Shown one piece after another: positions 61,908 through 64,000 of a stretch of DNA of 64,000 nucleotides. Under the pieces are notes generated by a model, which ran no database searches, was not told the DNA's origin, and saw only the letters and a list, made by a program, of their open reading frames with translations. The translations under genes and the position numbers were made by a program. This DNA comes from Heterobilharzia americana. Taxonomy: Eukaryota > Platyhelminthes > Trematoda > Strigeidida > Schistosomatidae. Numbering within the stretch: position 1 is the stretch's first letter; every line of letters begins with the position of its first letter. Where the stretch lies: the NCBI GenBank assembly GCA_944470555.2, contig OX104130.1, positions 52,361,491 to 52,425,490 of the forward strand, written 5' to 3'.

Positions 61908-62096
61908 ATATGGTAATGTTGGTTAGTGGCTAGGAGTGGAATCTAGGATGCTCATTTCGTCCTATTTGGGATTCATCAGCTGGATGTACCTGCCTCTCAG
62001 TGAGTGGTGTTGTTCCCACCGGGATTCAAACTCGGGAGCGATCACTTCAAACGCCATAGCGTTATCCACTACACCAAGGAGCCGCGGTAATCACTT
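61908..62096 (-). mobile_element. SINE, alpha-type, left half of an inverted pair
   Basis: Minus strand: A-box head (TGGATAACGCTATGGCG), B-box (GAGTTTGAATCCCGG), then CCAGCTGATGAATCCCAAAT and AGGACGAAATGAGC, ending ATCCTAGATTCCACTCC. The core CUGAUGA and GAAA are intact; the first helix II pair is A-C instead of G-C, which should weaken the ribozyme. Confidence 0.8.
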
Positions 62097-62140
62097 ATTG
62101 TGCAACAGGTTTAGCTCTTAGTGTTAGAGTCTTACAGGAA

Positions 62141-62322
62141 GTAGCCATCGTGGCTCGGTGGTCTGGGGGATAACACTCTGGCGTCTGAAACGATCGCTCC
62201 CGAGTCCAAATCCCGGTGGGAACAACATTACTCACTGGGAGACGTATTCATCCATCCGGCGAGTCCCGAATAGGACGAAATAAGCATCCTGGATTCCACT
62301 GCTAGCCACTAACCATCAGTAC
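62141..62322 (+). mobile_element. SINE, alpha-type, right half of an inverted pair
   Basis: Plus strand: GTGGCTCGGTGGTCTGG head (with an inserted GGG), B-box-like GAGTCCAAATCCCGG, then CATCCGGCGAGTCCCGAATA, GGACGAAATAAGC and ATCCTGGATTCCACTGC. The core is CCGGCGA, so the hammerhead is disabled. It is inverted relative to 61908-62096, with a 44-bp spacer. Confidence 0.8.
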
Positions 62323-62937
62323 TAAATAGAATGATATTCGTTCTTACTAAACCAAGAGATTTATATAAACTTTAATTCAGCGTATAAAATTACTCACAGG
62401 AGGTCATTACTTTTTCAGTCTGTATGTTTCCGCAAGCATCCTATCTTCAGTTAAAATAGCAACTAGATATACACGTTTTAACTAAATTACTCATGTTTCT
62501 AGCACCGTCGAGTTCTACCTATACTTGGTGTACGTTGAAGGTCCAGTTTCAATTATCAAGTGAGGGTGCGGGTTTTCAATGATGGTCCTAATCTCTCAGC
62601 ATGCCAAGTCACGCCAATACAGACGAATCTGTCACCGGCGGCGCACATTAAGTCATCCTTAATTAGACAGCTGGCATTGCTGGAGACTCTGGTAGCTGTG
62701 GTTTTCAGTATCATGATTGAGAATAGGAGGGGCGGCTTACCAACAGTGATACCAATCTCTCGTGAAGCTAAATCATGCCACTATATGTTGATCTTGCACC
62801 GACGCCCAATCGACATTTTCTTGAGGGGTCCGATATATTAATCTCTACTTTGTATAACGCTGGTTCATATCCTATTTATGTTTAGCTGCACGCAAGAAAT
62901 TTTCAGCTACTGCAGATTTTATGTGTCCTTTATGATT
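62323..62937. other. Unrecognised, less AT-rich block
   Basis: A 93-codon plus frame (62560-62841) covers a segment of higher GC content. Two parts of it resemble each other weakly (CTAATCTCTCAGCATGCC and CCAATCTCTCGTGAAGC). It may be part of an unknown repeat. Confidence 0.35.
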
Positions 62938-63022
62938 TACCTGGTGGCTAGTGGTGGGATCAAGCAGGAGCATTTTGCCTTATTTGGAACTTGTCAGCTG
63001 GATTTACCCTCACCCCAGTGAG
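62938..63022 (-). mobile_element. SINE, alpha-type fragment
   Basis: The minus strand holds AATCCAGCTGACAAGTTCCA and AATAAGGCAAAATGC, then CTGCTTGATCCCACCAC. The core is CUGACAA and GAAA is AAAA, so it is inactive. Confidence 0.65.
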
Positions 63023-64000
63023 TGACGGGGTATTTCTTGGGATGTTCCACATATGTTGCTGTCAAAAAGCTGACAGTTTTGCGCTATTCTTAAGCCTATA
63101 TCATCTGCTATCCAAAGTTCCAACATCATATTTATCACACTAAAGTGTGATCTATGTTAGTTTATCGACCCTACTATCTTTTTCGAGGGGCATTTATGAA
63201 ACAAAAATGTCATGTCCACTTTAGCTGACACCATTAAAAACGTTATATACCATACAGTTTATCTACAAACTAATAAAAACTTTATGAAAGCGATACAAGT
63301 TTGTGAAAAAAAGTGTTTAGCAAATTTAACTACCATTGAAAAAAAGCATTTCACTGCAAAAATATCAAATATTTTGAATGGAAAATGAACATTTTTCTAA
63401 AGGTGGAGAGATTTACAGTGCTAAGGTTCCTTTTAACGAAATAAAAAAGAACCCTAGCACTGCGAAAGACCTGTCACAGTGTACCTTATGCTCAGCAGGA
63501 CTAATGGCAGCCATATAAATGGAAATTAATTTATGAAAGACTTAGGATGGATAAACGATAGTGAAATTAACATAACAACCATGAAAAATGGGTGAATACT
63601 CCATTAGTGAAGTCAGCAAACCAAGTTGGAAGAGTAGCTGTCAAAGAATTAATACTTATAAAGTATATGCAAAACACGTATCAAAAGAACACAGAAAAGA
63701 ACTTGCTCTCTTCAGTCATTAAAATATATCATTTATATCTTGGTTGTATTGTGTTCTCTGGTTGAGCTGCTTAGTCGTGTTGTATCGTGAGTAGGCTTTC
63801 TAGTTTTGCCTTTTGATTGTTAATCACTGATTGATATTCCGGATCCGATGATGTGTATCTGTGATCATCAATTGTACCATTTGTCTTCCACTTTGTCCAG
63901 CTATTTTCCATCCCACTGATCAGTTAATCGGTGGTCTATATCTGACACTCTTGGCAGAACATGTTGGCGTAGGCACTCATGGAGAAAGAATAGTTGTTCT
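63023..64000. other. No feature seen
   Basis: AT-rich to the window end, with no coding frame or recognised repeat. Confidence 0.4.

Overview
This is a stretch of a digenean flatworm genome, most likely Schistosoma. It is AT-rich, almost free of long open frames, and full of repeat families known from schistosomes: RTE-type and CR1/jockey-type non-LTR retrotransposons, Penelope-like elements (PLEs) with GIY-YIG ends, and short tRNA-like SINEs that carry hammerhead ribozyme cores (the Sm-alpha type). Species cannot be told from the sequence alone. There is no sign of bacterial operons, CRISPR arrays or a virus.

The only host gene I can name with confidence is a Wnt gene on the minus strand. 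One exon (18137-18393) encodes the N-terminal part of the Wnt core and reads best as Wnt5. A second candidate exon about 6 kb upstream (24517-24811, same strand) has good splice signals and a matching reading phase. If it is real, the 6.1 kb between them is an intron. Downstream Wnt exons were not seen below 18137 and probably lie outside the window.

Region by region: 1-3100 holds two PLE fragments, one between roughly 180-bp inverted repeats, and a 3' RTE fragment. 3100-18100 holds SINEs, an RTE fragment inside a (CTAA)n array, a PLE GIY-YIG fragment and two CR1/jockey-like RT remnants. 18100-25000 is the Wnt region. 28200-30500 is a PLE split by an RTE fragment with an 11-bp target-site duplication. 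35900-46300 and 50300-53800 carry two near-full-length decayed RTE copies of one subfamily in opposite orientation, with a third deleted copy and a different RTE between them. 55100-58350 is an almost intact RTE element with one long endonuclease-reverse transcriptase frame. 58400-64000 holds more SINEs, including a head-to-head pair.

The mobile elements make sense as trans-acting partners: RTE proteins can copy their own RNA and probably that of decayed relatives. The SINEs would depend on LINE enzymes and may process their transcripts through the hammerhead. Nothing here is clearly a new biological system. The most unusual points are the decayed but shared-mutation RTE subfamily, the poly-aspartate expansion at its RT active site, and hammerhead-like folds in three apparently distinct SINE families.
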